The notes under the pieces: model-generated
Seen by the model: only the letters and a program-made list of their open reading frames with translations
Told to the model about the DNA's origin: nothing
The model's database searches: none
Translations under genes and position numbers: made by a program
In this document: piece after piece, positions 24,901 to 37,800 of the stretch
Layout of the letters: the number at the start of each line of letters is the position of its first letter
How positions within the stretch are numbered: the stretch's first letter is position 1
DNA from: Baylisascaris procyonis
Taxonomy: Eukaryota > Nematoda > Chromadorea > Rhabditida > Ascarididae
DNA: 64,000 bases
NCBI GenBank assembly: GCA_037389465.1
Contig: JAZARR010000153.1
Span: 228,501 to 292,500, forward strand
Direction: 5' to 3'

Positions 24901-26429
24901 AAAGCAATAATTTTAAAAATTAAAAAAAAACTGGATAAATTAAATAAACAAATAAAATTCAATTCAAATAAATAAACAAAATTTAGGCGTACAGTAAATG
25001 TGCATACCGTATCTCAAGTTACGCTACGAGACCAATTATTGCAAACCATTCCACTTATACAGCGATGATAAAGCAACAACAACCGTTGAGATCAACATGA
25101 TTTCTGATGTATGTGGTTAGTGCGTTCATAGTAAATCGAAATGCCCATCAATGATTACGAAGAAACATTAGCACCACTATAACCTATTATTGACATACTT
25201 CAATAGAGATATTTATGAATGCAATAAAACGTTTGAGTGAAGAGAACATCCCTAAAACTTAGAAATTTTTTATCCACAAATGGCCTCGATTATCTCCTTT
25301 CTTAATTTTCATTAAAAAAAGCTAAGAATGCATAAGCGTTATGCTTAGCGATAATAATTCAATTGTAATTTATATAAGGTGATATGAACATATTAAAATA
25401 AAACTTACTATCAGGTGGGAAAATACGATCATAACAATTGAGTTCTTTCTCAGGAAATGTGACAATTTCGTTTGGATCGGTCGGTATCCATGATTCTTCA
25501 GCGGAATCTTTTTTACCACCACTCGACCATAGATTAGAGATCGATTCCGGTATAAGAAATGATAAAACACTATAATTGATATTCGTGAATATAAGTGCAA
25601 CGGTATATTTTCGAACCTTAGTGCAATTACAATCAAAATTTATTTCCAGCTGAAGTAATCAAGCTTTCTTCATGACAGTATCTAGTAAACTCATAACCCC
25701 CTAGGGCTAATAAATGGTAAACTTTTCAGGAAATGGAAAAAAAATAGAAAACCTTGATGGGGAGAGGGGGTGGGGTGAAAGCGGGATGAAGGGGGTAAAG
25801 GGAACGAAGGTGCTCAATAAAAGTTATGACCATGCTCTAAGCCGCTAATATTTGAGATGTGCTAAATGTTTTATCGAAGCTCTATATATTTTATAACATA
25901 TAGTTACCTTGAGGCAATAATAATTGCATCATATAAAATAATTCATTAATTGAATTAAACAATTCATTTCTCATAGAAAATTCAATCTAAGGGACAACAA
26001 TTAATAATTCGTATTTTTTATAAAATAAACTTTAAAAAAATTATTTTCAACGATATTTTTATGGAAGAAATTTTCTTTCATTTTTTTCGCAACGTTAATA
26101 TTCACTTGATTTAAATTCGTTAATAATTGAAGTTTTATTTAACGGAACTTACCTTCCAATTGTAGTTTCGCTTCCTTTTGATTTCTCAGGCGGCGATTCA
26201 ACGATCACTTTAGTCGAGCTATTATTATTGAAAATACTATGGATTTCGATTGGACTTCCATTACTGCTTTGTGTCGTCTTCGGGCTTGTTTCATCCCTTG
26301 CGGTCGATAGATTCGTCACGCTACGTGTTGATTCCTTCTCTTCCAATCCTTTAGGTTTTCTAACTTCCGCTTCCATCGAACTGCTCATAGTTTCACAATA
26401 CGGCACGCCAACAATCCACCAAGTTTTAT
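9059..26429 (-). CDS. PLA2G6: calcium-independent phospholipase A2, ankyrin-repeat (iPLA2-beta/PLA2G6 type), complete
   Basis: Group VI phospholipases cleave the sn-2 fatty acid of membrane phospholipids without calcium, using a Ser-Asp dyad. Nineteen exons join in frame: 26429-26153, 25569-25409, 23852-23592, 22492-22351, 22013-21921, 21394-21310, 20895-20690, 20008-19717, 19285-19179, 18880-18730, 15953-15852, 15555-15433, 14604-14499, 13701-13548, 12894-12776, 12631-12474, 12086-11928, 11452-11316, 9230-9059. From the first in-frame Met (26388) the product is 987 aa; human PLA2G6 has 806. Order: low-complexity N-terminus, ankyrin repeats (about 225-540), patatin domain with DGGGIRG (642), GTSTG (Ser about 677) and DGG (Asp about 806). 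All splice phases agree and no frame is broken. The 5' end is least certain: exon 1 opens at a good acceptor with two bases of a split codon, so either an upstream exon is missed or a spliced leader joins there. Confidence 0.93.
9266..9344. repeat. (TA)n microsatellite in the last phospholipase intron
   Basis: Perfect TA tract of about 79 bp beginning some 35 bp upstream (gene sense) of the exon 19 acceptor at 9231-9232. It could affect branch-point spacing if its length varies. Confidence 0.95.
10521..10862. repeat. 172-bp tandem duplication
   Basis: Two head-to-tail copies (about 10521-10692 and 10693-10862) differ at only two positions that I could find by eye, so the duplication is recent. 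It lies in the intron between phospholipase exons 18 and 19. On the plus strand each copy holds the same short open segment ([16 protein letters not shown]), and the second runs on to 11017. I do not recognise the peptide. Confidence 0.93.
11142..11281. repeat. fold-back (inverted repeat) element, about 140 bp
   Basis: Arms 11142-11176 and 11245-11281 are inverted copies sharing a GTGCTTATAAAA core, with a second nested hairpin (CTTGAAGA / TCTTCAAG) between them. It resembles a small MITE or a long RNA hairpin. It lies in the last phospholipase intron, close to exon 18. I see no clear target-site duplication. Confidence 0.75.
14499..15953 (-). other. phospholipase exons 11-13: oxyanion loop and catalytic serine
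   Basis: Exon 11 (15953-15852) is a charged linker. Exon 12 (15555-15433) carries [16 protein letters not shown], the glycine-rich oxyanion or nucleotide-binding-like loop of the patatin fold. Exon 13 (14604-14499) carries [12 protein letters not shown], the GxSxG nucleophile elbow with the catalytic Ser. Human PLA2G6 has CLDGGGVKGL and [12 protein letters not shown] at these places. Exons 11 to 13 join in phase 0. Confidence 0.95.
16998..17529. mobile_element. fold-back MITE-like element with 8-bp target-site duplication
   Basis: Almost the whole 532 bp is one long imperfect palindrome. Terminal 15-mers, AGCACAATTGCAGAG on the left and GGCACTCTTGCAGAG from the right, match at 12 of 15 positions. 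Inner arms also pair, including GAACTGCGAACGGAG and CATCATTCAACT with their complements. The element is flanked by the direct repeat CTTATCTA (16990-16997 and 17530-17537). An 8-bp duplication suggests mobilisation by a hAT-type transposase, which is an inference. There is no coding capacity. It lies in the largest phospholipase intron (15954-18729); a transcript would fold into a long dsRNA stem. Confidence 0.85.
18919..18974. repeat. (TA)n microsatellite in a phospholipase intron
   Basis: TA tract about 40 bp upstream (gene sense) of the exon 10 acceptor. Confidence 0.96.
22070..22123. repeat. short tandem repeat, 3 x 19 bp
   Basis: Three near-identical units containing ATATACGGTAA, in the intron between phospholipase exons 4 and 5. 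Confidence 0.8.
23592..26429 (-). other. phospholipase exons 1-3: N-terminal region
   Basis: Exons 26429-26153, 25569-25409 and 23852-23592. After Met26388 the protein opens with about 80 Ser/Thr/Lys/Glu-rich residues that look disordered. Next comes a stretch ([12 protein letters not shown], then [10 protein letters not shown]) that occupies the place of the mammalian N-terminus before the repeats; its sequence is barely conserved. Donors are GTAAGT type. Codons split across both introns rebuild correctly (Ser, then Asn). The reading upstream of Met26388 ([13 protein letters not shown]) is open back to the acceptor at 26430-26431, so translation could begin further 5'. One candidate first exon, ATG at about 26,862 in minus-strand sequence reading MENGPSGF, does not fit the phase with its best donor, so I left it out. 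Confidence 0.8.
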
Positions 26430-26884
26430 CTGACGATAAAACAGAGAAAATAGTCAACGATTTAGTCAACCGATCACAGTCACAACAACCCTATTAAATG
26501 AAACTTTTTTTAGCTTTCAAATGAAAGGAAACTAAATCAGTCAACGTTTACGCTAATTTTGGGGAATATTCGTTCCTAGGTCATTGATATATGTATGTAT
26601 ACGATTTTAGTGCACTGTTCATAAACATATGCAAAAATGCTCTATGCTAAATTAATTAATTTTTTTTTCGCATATTTAATTTGCCTATCGTTTTGTTGGT
26701 ATAATTACTAATAAATGATGATGCACACAAAGTCATTCTCATCGCATAGTGGGAAATGACCCTCGAAGCGAACTAAAAATGAAGCATGTTAGATGATTCA
26801 TAAAACTAGTTGTTTGGTTACCTAAGAGAAAAACCACTCGGTCCATTTTCCATCGTTGCGTTGCGTATTGCGAGTCTTTACCAT

Positions 26885-26941
26885 GTGTCCGTGTCTGTTT
26901 GTCTGTCCGTCTGTCTGTCTGTCTGTCCGTCCGTCAGTCAG
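26885..26941. repeat. (GTCT/GTCC)n tetranucleotide tract
   Basis: Imperfect GTCT and GTCC repeats, about 57 bp, roughly 450 bp upstream of phospholipase exon 1. Confidence 0.9.
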
Positions 26942-27247
26942 GCAATTCCAACTCGGAAAGCATTGAAGCGAACGTCATGAAGCGTCATCGATATAATACT
27001 ACATGCCATGGGATAATCTCCTCGAGTACATATTTTAGTACTGATCAACCCATATCCTATATGAAACGTTACTTGAATAAACGATCTAACGATCTGTAGC
27101 GTATTTAGTACGAATCTGTTATTAACGAATTGGCTAAACGATTTACAAAAAAAAAAAACACGACCCCCATTATATACGGGACTAAGAATGAAATGCAATA
27201 GAAAACATTCAAACAAATGCAGATATGCCTTTCTAAATGGAAAGCAA

Positions 27248-27261
27248 TTTATTGTTTTATT
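27248..27261 (-). promoter_or_regulatory. candidate poly(A) signals of the helicase gene
   Basis: Two AATAAA hexamers on the minus strand, about 640 nt beyond the helicase stop. I did not find a closer canonical hexamer. The assignment is weak because of base composition. Confidence 0.3.
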
Positions 27262-27896
27262 TAATGATTAGAAGAAAAATAAAATAAAATAAAATATGTA
27301 AAAGCAATATCATAAAATATTTCACCATTCATACAACAATATTAAAGAAATGAAAGAAAACGATTAACAAATGCGATAAGAATATCACCATATTAAAACC
27401 CAAAATTATATGACATAATAAACAGAAGGCGCTCATTGATATATGCATAACATGTAAATGTCTCTTATATGCCAACTAAATCCTCATAAAGGCAATAAAT
27501 ATTTACTTAAGTATAGAGGTGACACTTTAGAAGACAGCACGGAATGAACGAAAAACCCGTGAAGAGCATTAAAAGCGAAACAACGGAATGTCAAACAAAC
27601 AAACAACATTGAAATTACAAATGCAACGAAAAATCTGTCATGAAATGAAATGGTGCTATTCAAATACGATAAGCCTGTCAAGACTGAGAGTTAGGAAACA
27701 CTCTACCCATCCTTCCAACCACATCAACCAACACGATTTGAATTGCGATCCTACGGGGAACCTTATATACTCGTTTCCATGAACAGTACTAAGACACAAA
27801 AAACAAGTCCGGAATTTTCTGTAGTTCCGGAAAACAAAACAACTGGAAACCATAAAACCGTTAAGAAAAGCAACTTTAAACGAAGATATGCTTGCT

Positions 27897-29065
27897 CTAG
27901 TCATCGATAGTATACTTGATGGTACGCTTTTTCTCACGTTTCGCATCTGCGAGTGCACGTTCGGCAACCATTTGTACCTCAGCCTCCAACACACAGTGCA
28001 TCTCCTTTGAATAGTTCAACAACGCCGTCAGCATTACCTTCTGAAAAACTTACATCAACTTCACTCATATCATGTTTAAATCAAAGCCGTTTCACATATC
28101 TTCGTCTCGTGGGGTTTGAATCCTCTCTTACCACTACACCCAGCTAAATGGGCGGAAAACTGCCTCTTATATAGCAGCCCAGTGTGCCTAAACAAAGGTG
28201 AACTTGAACCATGAACTCTGAATTGTAGCAATGTTAAAAAAAAGCGAACTTTGCATCACTTCTAGACTGGATCAAGACGCTATGCCTGATCAATAGCCCA
28301 TAGAAGATGGGTGAGGACGACCGCCGAATGGGCGCCGCGGCCCATTTCGCTCCCCCTCTTCCCGCCCCCCCCCCCGCATCCGACATAATCGCCAAGCAAA
28401 GAAAAAAGAACTAACTAACCAAATCCCTCTCGGTTATTGGTTCAATAAAGAATTTTTCTCTCGATATTGTTTCCCATTTCTTCTCATCCTTTATTCTGCC
28501 ACGTTCGTCTTTGTCATCAACGACGATCGCCCTCGCACTAATCGTCGGTAGAAAGGCACCATATAAACGGACAATCGTACCAAGCACCTCATTGCATCCA
28601 CAATTTTTAGTGCCTTTGCAATATGGCTTACCAACCAATGTTGCAATCGATATCGCCTTAAAAGAAACCACTATTACCTATATGAAAATGCGTTCAAATA
28701 TATGAAATTCATTTTAAAAAAAGAGCAATAATATTTTAAAAAATCATTTGTTTTCGTTTCTAGAATTTTTCAACAAAAAATCGCACAACTGCACAACGAT
28801 TACCGCAGAAGACTTTCGAATAGACTTCCGTAACGATAAAATTTCACTATATAAGCGACTGCTTAGTCATAATACTTCCCGCTTCCTCTTTCACTGAGAA
28901 AATAGAGTCATCCATGAGAATAACTAAAGGAATCATGCAAATAACAAGGGAAAAGAAGGGTTCCGGTAAATTCTACCGGATTCTTTCCACGATTCCGGTA
29001 AAATTATCCGTGACAACCGTTCATCTCCTAAAAACTTTTAAAAAACACCTCTCGATGTATTTTTG

Positions 29066-29110
<45 letters not shown>

Positions 29111-29958
29111 GCGCTATATTATGTGTATAGTCATTAGTGTCTGCGTTGTGATCGCAAAATATACTCGAAACTCATAAAGTATAAGTAAAAAGATACAAAT
29201 TCAAAGGAAAAGGAGACAAAATTATGAGACTTTAAACCATAAAAACCAATCTCCATGCTAAATACTGGTAATACTACTTACTTTACTATTACTGTGTGCA
29301 CGCGCTTCGATACGCTCCCAAATGGTGGGATCACAACAGACGTATTGATTTTCACATGCAACACGCATATCACTGCTCTTGCATATGAATGCCCCGCATA
29401 GACGGCAACATAGATCAAAACTGCAATACTATTCGATTGATGGTGTATGGCAGCGTGGATGAGTTCCACAACCTTCAGAACGACATCAACAAGAAACCCA
29501 TTGAGCCATTTTTCCCCTTCCCCTATCTCCCTAATCACGGCGGGAATCTCAAGCACTCGAGCCCTAAATTCTTACAGTTTTGCTTCATAGTCACACGACA
29601 AATTACAAAGACGGCAAAACTTATATAACAACGCCAACAGAGATGATGGCTCTTTTTCCTCTCTTTCACTCCTTATGTATGTGAGGTTGTCCTTGCCTTT
29701 AATGGCCTATAAACGTACAGCCTCTATTACAAATGAAATGCCAACTCTTGCTTTATGCTAGTTAGTGTTTCCCTTCATTTTTGGGTGATTACAGGCCTAA
29801 AGAAGACATATTAGACTCTTAATGACGTCCAATAAGATCATCGAAAGATTTGTAAAGTTGAAGTTAAACCTTCGTCCTGCTAGAAGAGCACGTCTCTCTT
29901 TGCGTTGAGCCAATGCCGTCTCTCGTAACGCTTTTTGCTCTCTTATCTTCTCATGAAC
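27897..29958 (-). other. helicase exons 18-21: pincer, RIG-I-type C-terminal domain, extra tail
   Basis: Exon 18 is a charged helix (EKIREQKALRETALAQRK), the place of the pincer in RIG-I. Exon 19 has FDLCCRLCGAFICKSSDMR, matching the LLCRKCKALAC...ADVR zinc knuckle of the RIG-I regulatory domain. Exon 20 supplies the second cysteine group (YCKGTKNCGC) and FLPTISARAIVVDD, the counterpart of RIG-I's IPVIKIESFVVED. The first Cys pair is CxxC (893 and 896); the second has C947, C953 and C955. Exon 21 adds 47 residues, mostly helical and Lys/Glu-rich, ending IKYTIDD and stop TAG (27899-27897). RIG-I has no counterpart to this tail. Confidence 0.9.
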
Positions 29959-31791
29959 CTATAAGAAAATAATCCTCATAAATTTTAGTAAATAATGAAT
30001 TTCATCGACCACATATCCATCGATCACACTTAATTTCGTCACTAATCGTCACAAATGCCCATAAATCCAATACATCAGCATCGAAGGCAATGAAGCATGA
30101 CCTACATATTCTCAGAAATGAAGCTATTTATTACTACTGACATGAATAGCAAAAATAAAAAATAAAATCTACACATCAGAAAATAAGGAAAACATCAATT
30201 TGCATATCTCATCGAATAGTGGCAAAATGTTTCGTAGGATTATCTCCTATTTCGTATCATTCCATCCTTCATCTCCATCATTCAAACGTATAATACTATC
30301 TATATAAGGCTCAGCAATGAAAATTATTGATAATAAATGTAAAATTGTTTAGCCTTATTAAAAATAATTAAAATATTCCCACATATTAAAATTTAAAAAT
30401 TTAAAAATCATCATTTAAGAAAGAATAACTTACAAGATTTTTCATTTGTTCTTCTGATTTAGTTTGAATATGTCTAAGACATAGACGCATCAACTCTTCT
30501 TTTTGGATATTCTCGAGTTCTCGCTTCTCTATTGAGCCATCTAACGCCAATAGAATCGATCTACTATTCTTAGCTCGTGCACGACCTCAAAAATTAATCA
30601 TTTCATTTTATTTTTTAAATATACAAATTAAAAACATTAGATTTTTTAATATAAATGAGAAAAATGCACAAATATTGCTGATATATTCAACCCGTAACAA
30701 TATCATCACCGCTGAATTGTATGACCCGATTAGAATTAACCATTTCTCCTCAATAATCAATCAACGAGATAAACAAATATCAGCGCTAATTCTGCATTCT
30801 GCAAAAGAAATATCAATGGTTTTAATTTTTATCATTATCAACCGCCTTAAACATTCTACATCCACATTATAACAAAGCAAAAAAAAAAAAAACACCTTAA
30901 AAATTAGAGATATATTATGGCCCAATATAAAAAAATATACTCATAAATAGTCACCATAATGCGATTATTAAGCGTCCACATAGGACTCATATATTATCCA
31001 TTTACGAAGATTGCTTCGCCAATTCTTATCTCTTCGAGATTTAAAGCTAACTCCCATAGAAAAATCTCCATTGATCCGATCGCGCATTGATGCAATCAGT
31101 CGTCAATCCATGATCGTAGTTAAAGCATCTCTGAGATCGAGATGAGGTACGTAGTGTGAAAAGTCGACTTTGCGCTCAACTGTTTCCTTTACTTAGATCG
31201 GTGAGCGCTAAGTTTCACGTTAATTAAACAAGATTTTCTTCTTAAGCCATTCAATGAAGTCGCCCAAAAATCTCGCCGAAAGTATCACCTACTTTTAGGG
31301 TAATATAAACTTCTTTTTTGAGCACTCGTTTACGATATCAGTACAATGGAGATTCATATACAAGCGCACCTCTGCGTTGAATGAGCGTCCTCTCGGATCC
31401 TGTATTGTTGTATTTGATGATAAGATTACATGCTGAGATGTCGAGACCCTCTTCGGCAACCGATGTCGCAACTAGAACCTTTCTTAGGCCTGTATTGAAA
31501 TCCTCAATCATTAACCTTTGCTCGGCAGCCGTTTGACCACTAAACGACGACGATTGATTCGAGCCTATAATTAATGAATTATAAAATCTGAATTAAATCT
31601 GTTGTATAAATCACATATTTAAGAGCTAAAACACTCAACTCGACGAATAAAATATAGTCAATTGTTACGAAGTTCAATTAATTTGAAGCGGCAGCGCTAG
31701 CAAAAACAAAAAACTCTCACTCTTAAATATTGTGCTAGAATATTGAATTGTAGGAAGAAAGTTTTACACTATAGTCGCGGCCAGTAGGAAG

Positions 31792-31870
<79 letters not shown>

Positions 31871-34800
31871 GTATGCTTTCCTTCGAAATGAAAGCAAGAA
31901 CTAACTAGTGACGAATCCGATCGCCCTCGGTCCTCCATCAATAATCCTGCACTCATTGAGATGTTCGCTGAGTTTCTCGGCAAGCATGCGTGTCGTAACG
32001 AAGATGATTGTCCTCGAAGAAGGTTCATTCTCATACTGCTTTTGAAGAATATTGTGCAGAAGTCGAATGATCTCTTTACGCTCTCCGCTATCATCATCTG
32101 ATAGATGCATCTCACTCAGTTTTACATAAGCTGCAAAAAGGTTAAGGTCAAGGTCAAGCTGCGGCTAGGTTTCTAGACATAAGCTTTGCAATATAAGCTT
32201 CATTTCATTCAAATAGCGTGTTCTCAAAACACAGAATTTCTGAAATCACCTTATCTATCTGAGTATGGGCTTTCTTTTTTTTTTTACCAAATTCAATTTT
32301 GATGACTGAATTCAATACGATCACCAATACTATGAATTAATTCAATGGTAACCTATATGTCGTAATTGCAACAAAACTTCAGCTAGTGCCAGCTGATCAA
32401 ATCGCTTGAAGCAAGCAAGAAATTTGCATAAATCAATATAAAACTTCAGCCAGGCAGTCATACATTTAGCTACTTTTCAATTCTAAACGGTTTCCACCAA
32501 TGAGACAGCACTTACTTCAAATCAACTGAAATTAGCACCAATAAACCCAAATTATTATTTAAGCCCATTTATGCATCTATTTAGCAATCTTTAGTCTGCA
32601 CAAAGTAAAGGATTATAAAAGCACATACCTTCAAAGAGGCGTTTCAACTCTTTTTGAATGCTAGCAGCTTCAACATCGTTGGCGACCGCTTCATTTCTTA
32701 TCTTATTCGCCAAATAGTCGTAAGCGAATTTATCCGGCAGAACATCACTAAGCGTCAATGCTCGATAGTAGTACTGCAAACAGCATAAACAATGCACCGG
32801 AAATGACGTCACCGCTTCCATTACCACTAAATCTAAGCAACAAAAAATCGACGGAAACTGCATCGATAGACATATGCAGGATTTATTGCTAATCATTTAC
32901 CCTTCCTTAGCATTATTTATTCAAGCGTGATCAATGCATCCATTTATATACGACTGCCCCATATATAAGGGCGTCCCATTCTCCACCCCTCCCCCCCCCC
33001 CTCCGCCAAAAAGAAAACAAGCAGAGGTGTGCTAGGCCCAACAAAACGTATAGATGAAATACTTCAAAGCTTCATGATTCACGAAAATAAATAAAAACTA
33101 AACGCATATTTGAACGTTTCAACTAAGTATTGTAAAGTGATGATATTCGCATTGAAATCTTAAAAAATCGAAAATTTTGCATCTATCGGATAATGCATAT
33201 ACGTTCCTCGGATTTTCTTCTAGAAGGAAAGTTTATTTTTATTACCTTGGCATATTTCTCAATGCAATCGAACTTTATGCCAAAGTATTAGAAGCAAAAT
33301 AGTATAGATGCATTTGCCACTATTGAATACATACTTTTAACATCAATAAGTTGGAAAGTTTTGACAATCAGAATCACTGAAATATTTCTTTCTCTTACAA
33401 GATAAAAACCAGTCGAGAGTTTTTTTTAAGGTGAGCAAAATGAGCGAAGACATTCAAAATCCATCTAATTTTTTAAAAGACATGAGACATGCAATAAAAT
33501 TCCAATCATTAAAACTTGGCAGTATCTAATTCATAAAATACATTCAACAAAGCAATCAAGAGCTTTTTATTGAAATTTGGAAGGAAGAAGAAAGAGGCTC
33601 TCAGTATACAAATTCCATGACACCGCTTCCCTTTAGTTCCCTTACCCTCCTCCCTTCCACCTCCTTCTTTCCATAAGCCCTCTAAGTGTGCTCGCCGAAT
33701 GCACACATTTATCACACAATTTATAAGCAAAGAAATAGTTTGCCTTTTGCCTAAGTGGATTATAAGCTTTTCGATTCTATCCGCATAATTTTTAAAAAAA
33801 ATTTACCCATGACGTAGCTTCCCGAAATTTTATATAGTACATAGAGAATATAATCAATCAATATTGTTATCTCCATTAATTTGCAAAAAAATAAAAAAAA
33901 AAAAAAAATTCTCCCATCTCTAATCAGCAATTGCGATCTTTCGACAGGCTATGTGATATCCTCCATATTTATCCTAACTGTTCACAAATAAACCTATCTG
34001 TATCGCAAGATATTGTCCACAATTATTGTGCACTCTTCAATATTTCATTAACAGTTGCGCAAAATCTACAGCATTCTAATAAATAAGAAACGAATGAATA
34101 TAGAGATAAATCGTCCTATATTCTTCCAAATAATTACTCTGGATGGGATTCTTTCAATTCTCTTCTCATGCTCTCATATCTTTCCATATAGCATCTTCTC
34201 ATTTTTATTTTTAACTATTCTTTTTGCAAGATCTCATCATATAAAAAACCATTCCATTTGCTTCGTATTCTCTCAAAATTGCCCGTATCAAGAAAGGGCG
34301 GAGGAGATGGGGAATAGGTAATATGGGACAGATAGTAGAGAGGACGAGCAGAGGACTTCCCCATGCGTCGACTATCCCCAGGCGAAATACTACAAAAAAA
34401 ACTGTTGAACTATTGGTGCACAAGGTCAAACCAGTTTAGCGGCAATTTTCAGCGTCAAAAAAACTCAATGAGAATGGAAATTTCTTCTTTTACAAATTAT
34501 TCGAAAATTATGAACATGAAATAATACCATATTCAAATTAATTGTCGTCGAAATTTCTTCGAAGTTTCACTGTCCCAAAAGAATTTAACTTTGGAAGAGG
34601 CGACTTATTCCCTTCCCTCCCGTTACTCTTCTCTTTTTCAAACAATTGCTTCATAACATCATAGAATAACATATCGCAAAAAAAAAAAAAAACTAACATA
34701 CCCCAAGATGGTCGAGCATTTTTATTAGCTGATATTTGACACTGCCTCCAGGCATATCCATCGTGATACGACTCTTAAGAGCGCCTATGAAACTTTCGTA

Positions 34801-37800
34801 GCGATTCTCTGTATGTGGCGGAAAATTCACTTCATCCTGAATTTCATCATTTAAAAAAATCAACTCAATATCCTCGAAAGAAAGCCTTAGGCTCCTTTTA
34901 CATTTTATAAATGCTTCAAGGAAAAGGAATAACTCCAGCCAGATGCTATGATCGTTGAATTCTAGATGAAGAACACATCTCAATATAGCGACTTTATAAA
35001 CGTTACCGTTTAGTACCACAAAAGTACCACAGAAATTCAAAATAACACAAAAGAGTTATATTGTTTGGAGGCAGCAACATGGCGAGTGCAGAAAATTAAA
35101 CCCACTATAATCCTTACACTACGATCATCCTTCATCATAATCGAACCAACGTTCAACGACACTGAGCACTATGATATCTTTAGAAATTTATAACAATTTA
35201 ATACTAGCAGTTTATATCTCTTCGCTATTTGAAGGTAAAAAAAAACAGTTCAGATCCCTCTAAATTCCTTATCATGCAAAATGAGAGAATCAATAACGGG
35301 AAATTCTTAAAATTCGTTAAAGCGAATTTAAATTATCCTCATCCACAAGACAATCTCAAAGAGTAAACTTACCGGTCGTAATTGAAGTGTTTTGCGAAGT
35401 TTCTCTAATTCGGGTCGCATATGTGTTTCGATTTTTGTCATGCAATTTTGTATCGCCAATAAGAACATATTAAATTGTGGTCGGCGAGCATTAAGAACCT
35501 CTACAATAAAAATATATATAGTCAATTAATTGCGTATTTCAATAATTTTAAGATAACTATTCAATATTTTTCTAGCATATTTCACATAAACGAAACAATC
35601 AAAGAGCAAGGTGACGAAAGAAACAAAACGATGCTTTAAATATTCAATAATAGCAATTATAAAAATCTAATTAAATGAAAACTTATAAAGTTATAAGCGA
35701 AAAAATACTACTAAAGTATGAGTTCAAAGATATGAACGTATGGAAGAAACGTATAAGTGAAAAATAAGTAATGGTATGAATCATGACCAGCAATGCTAAT
35801 GAATGTTAAGGATCACAAATATAACTAATGAATATAGATATATAAACAAAAAAAATTAAATAAAAAATCATTAATAAAAATAATTTTCTATCCAATTCAA
35901 GCTGAACAAGCACCAGAGATAAACATCGATCCCTTTAAAATCATAAACAATTTCCGTAAAAATCAAATTTAATAAATAAATAAAAAGTGACCATCAATAG
36001 GAGGGGTAACGTGTTCTTGAAGATTGCGCAAATGTTTGCGTACCGTACTGATTGAATATGCAGAAAGTTTAGCGCATAAGTCCATCATATGCTGAAATGA
36101 ACTCAAGAAATCAAAAGATAAGCGTGCTGTACACAAGGCCCCACCCCCCCCCCCCTCCTCCTCCCTCTTGAACCATATATTTCAATATTATTGACAATGT
36201 TACAATATTTAAACATCTACTTTCCTCAGTAATCTTTTTGCCTGAATATTTATAATATACATGAGCAATGATATCCCTTACGTGAACAAAAATGTGCAAT
36301 CGGTTTTCATTGTTATATAAGGCGGTGGATATGAAAAGCTTACATCAAGAGCTGCTTCAACATTTGCCCTTCCTGAGCCAAGAGGGAGTGACGCTGTCAA
36401 TCCAACCACTTGTGGCTTTTTCCCATTGTAGTCGTGAAGCATTCGCATCAACACTGAAAATGATTAACAATTATTATTACGATTTATGTTGAGATGAAAA
36501 TCTAGTAACTTTTCCAAGCCGACTAAAAAGATAATATGGCTCTATCCATTGTGTCACCCACTTGTGTTTCTCATTTATAATCGTTTATGCTAGACCTTGG
36601 CGTATGATTTTGTTTTGGGGATGAGTTAACAAGCAAAAATATAAGTGAACCGGAGTGAAACATACTTGAAATTTTCAGTTAAGTGAGAAAGTTGCTGCGA
36701 ATATTTGCCTGACGGGGTAAAAGAAAGAGATTCTCCCAAACATTTCAATGGATTACCTAGCAAAACCTAGTAAAAAACCAGGTAAAAACCTCCTTGCACA
36801 GGAGACTTATCAGTGGGACATTTGAATCACCGCCATCCCAATTATTAAACGTAATAAATAAATTCAAAAGAATTCATCCGATTTTTAAAAGGAATTTGAT
36901 ATCGTTACTTTTAATAATACACAAATCCTTTTCTCTTCTTCTAATTCACGAAATTCACCTTAGTTCTGAACATATTCAAGAAATGAAAATGTGCTCCAGT
37001 AAACTCCATGCAATATACGCCTCTCGAGATTCAATCCTATATAGTGATCGTCGGCACCCTTATGTGCTTTATATAAAAATGTGGGAAAACGCACCATGAT
37101 AGGGATGATCTCCATCGCAATGATGACATTCATCGAAAACCAACATTGTGAAATCGTTAAAGTAAAGACGATCATCCCTTCGAATACTCTTCAGCAAATT
37201 GCTAAAAATAATTATTATAAGTAACAATATAAATAATTCGATGTTAAAAATAACTCTAATAAAATTACAACCCAAGGGAAGTAAAACACTGAAATGAGGG
37301 AGATGGAAAAGCCTACCGTAACGCTGTGAATAAAAACCTACCGCAACGTTGTGAATAAAAACCCCGACTCTATACTCCTTTCAGTGGTCGAAGATGACAG
37401 ACAATAGGGCTTGTGTTTCGCAGAACAAGGTTCTTCTATTAATTAAAGTTTGAAAAGACAATATTACAGTCAAAAGTGACTCCTCCTGAGAAAACTATTT
37501 CCAACTTTTAACAATTTTCTCAATCAATATTCCTTATTCCAAAAAAGTCGAAACTTAAGGAACTCACCTACCAGCAATACCGTACACCTAGCAAAATAGA
37601 ACCCCAGCCGGCTGTTCAAATATTTTTGAAATTTTTGATGAGAAAACCACTCGATCAAGACAACCACTTCCAAATGAAACACCTTGTGATCGTCCATACT
37701 ACTTACCCTGCCTCTACTTCTTTGCATTAAAGAAACCTTATAGAAACTTCCTGCTGAAAACCTACCCTGCATCTACAGACAATGGAGAAATACATGCTGA

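Larger units (their letters stand above)
26430..27896. other. spacer between helicase stop and phospholipase exon 1
   Basis: This 1.47 kb separates two co-directional genes. It contains candidate poly(A) signals for the helicase (27248-27261), a (GTCT)n-like tract at 26885-26941 and the region where a phospholipase promoter or first exon would lie. No conserved coding sequence is seen. The pyrimidine-rich acceptor at 26430-26431 could be a cis or trans splice site. Confidence 0.6.

Noticed and set aside
26228..26497. Plus-strand frame of 89 codons with a hydrophobic start, like a signal peptide
   Set aside because: It is antisense to phospholipase exon 1, whose splice phase fits exon 2 exactly.
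31735..32115. Minus-strand frame of 126 codons
   Set aside because: It overlaps helicase exon 15 in another frame and runs through (TA)n. The helicase frame has motif IV and joins its neighbours.
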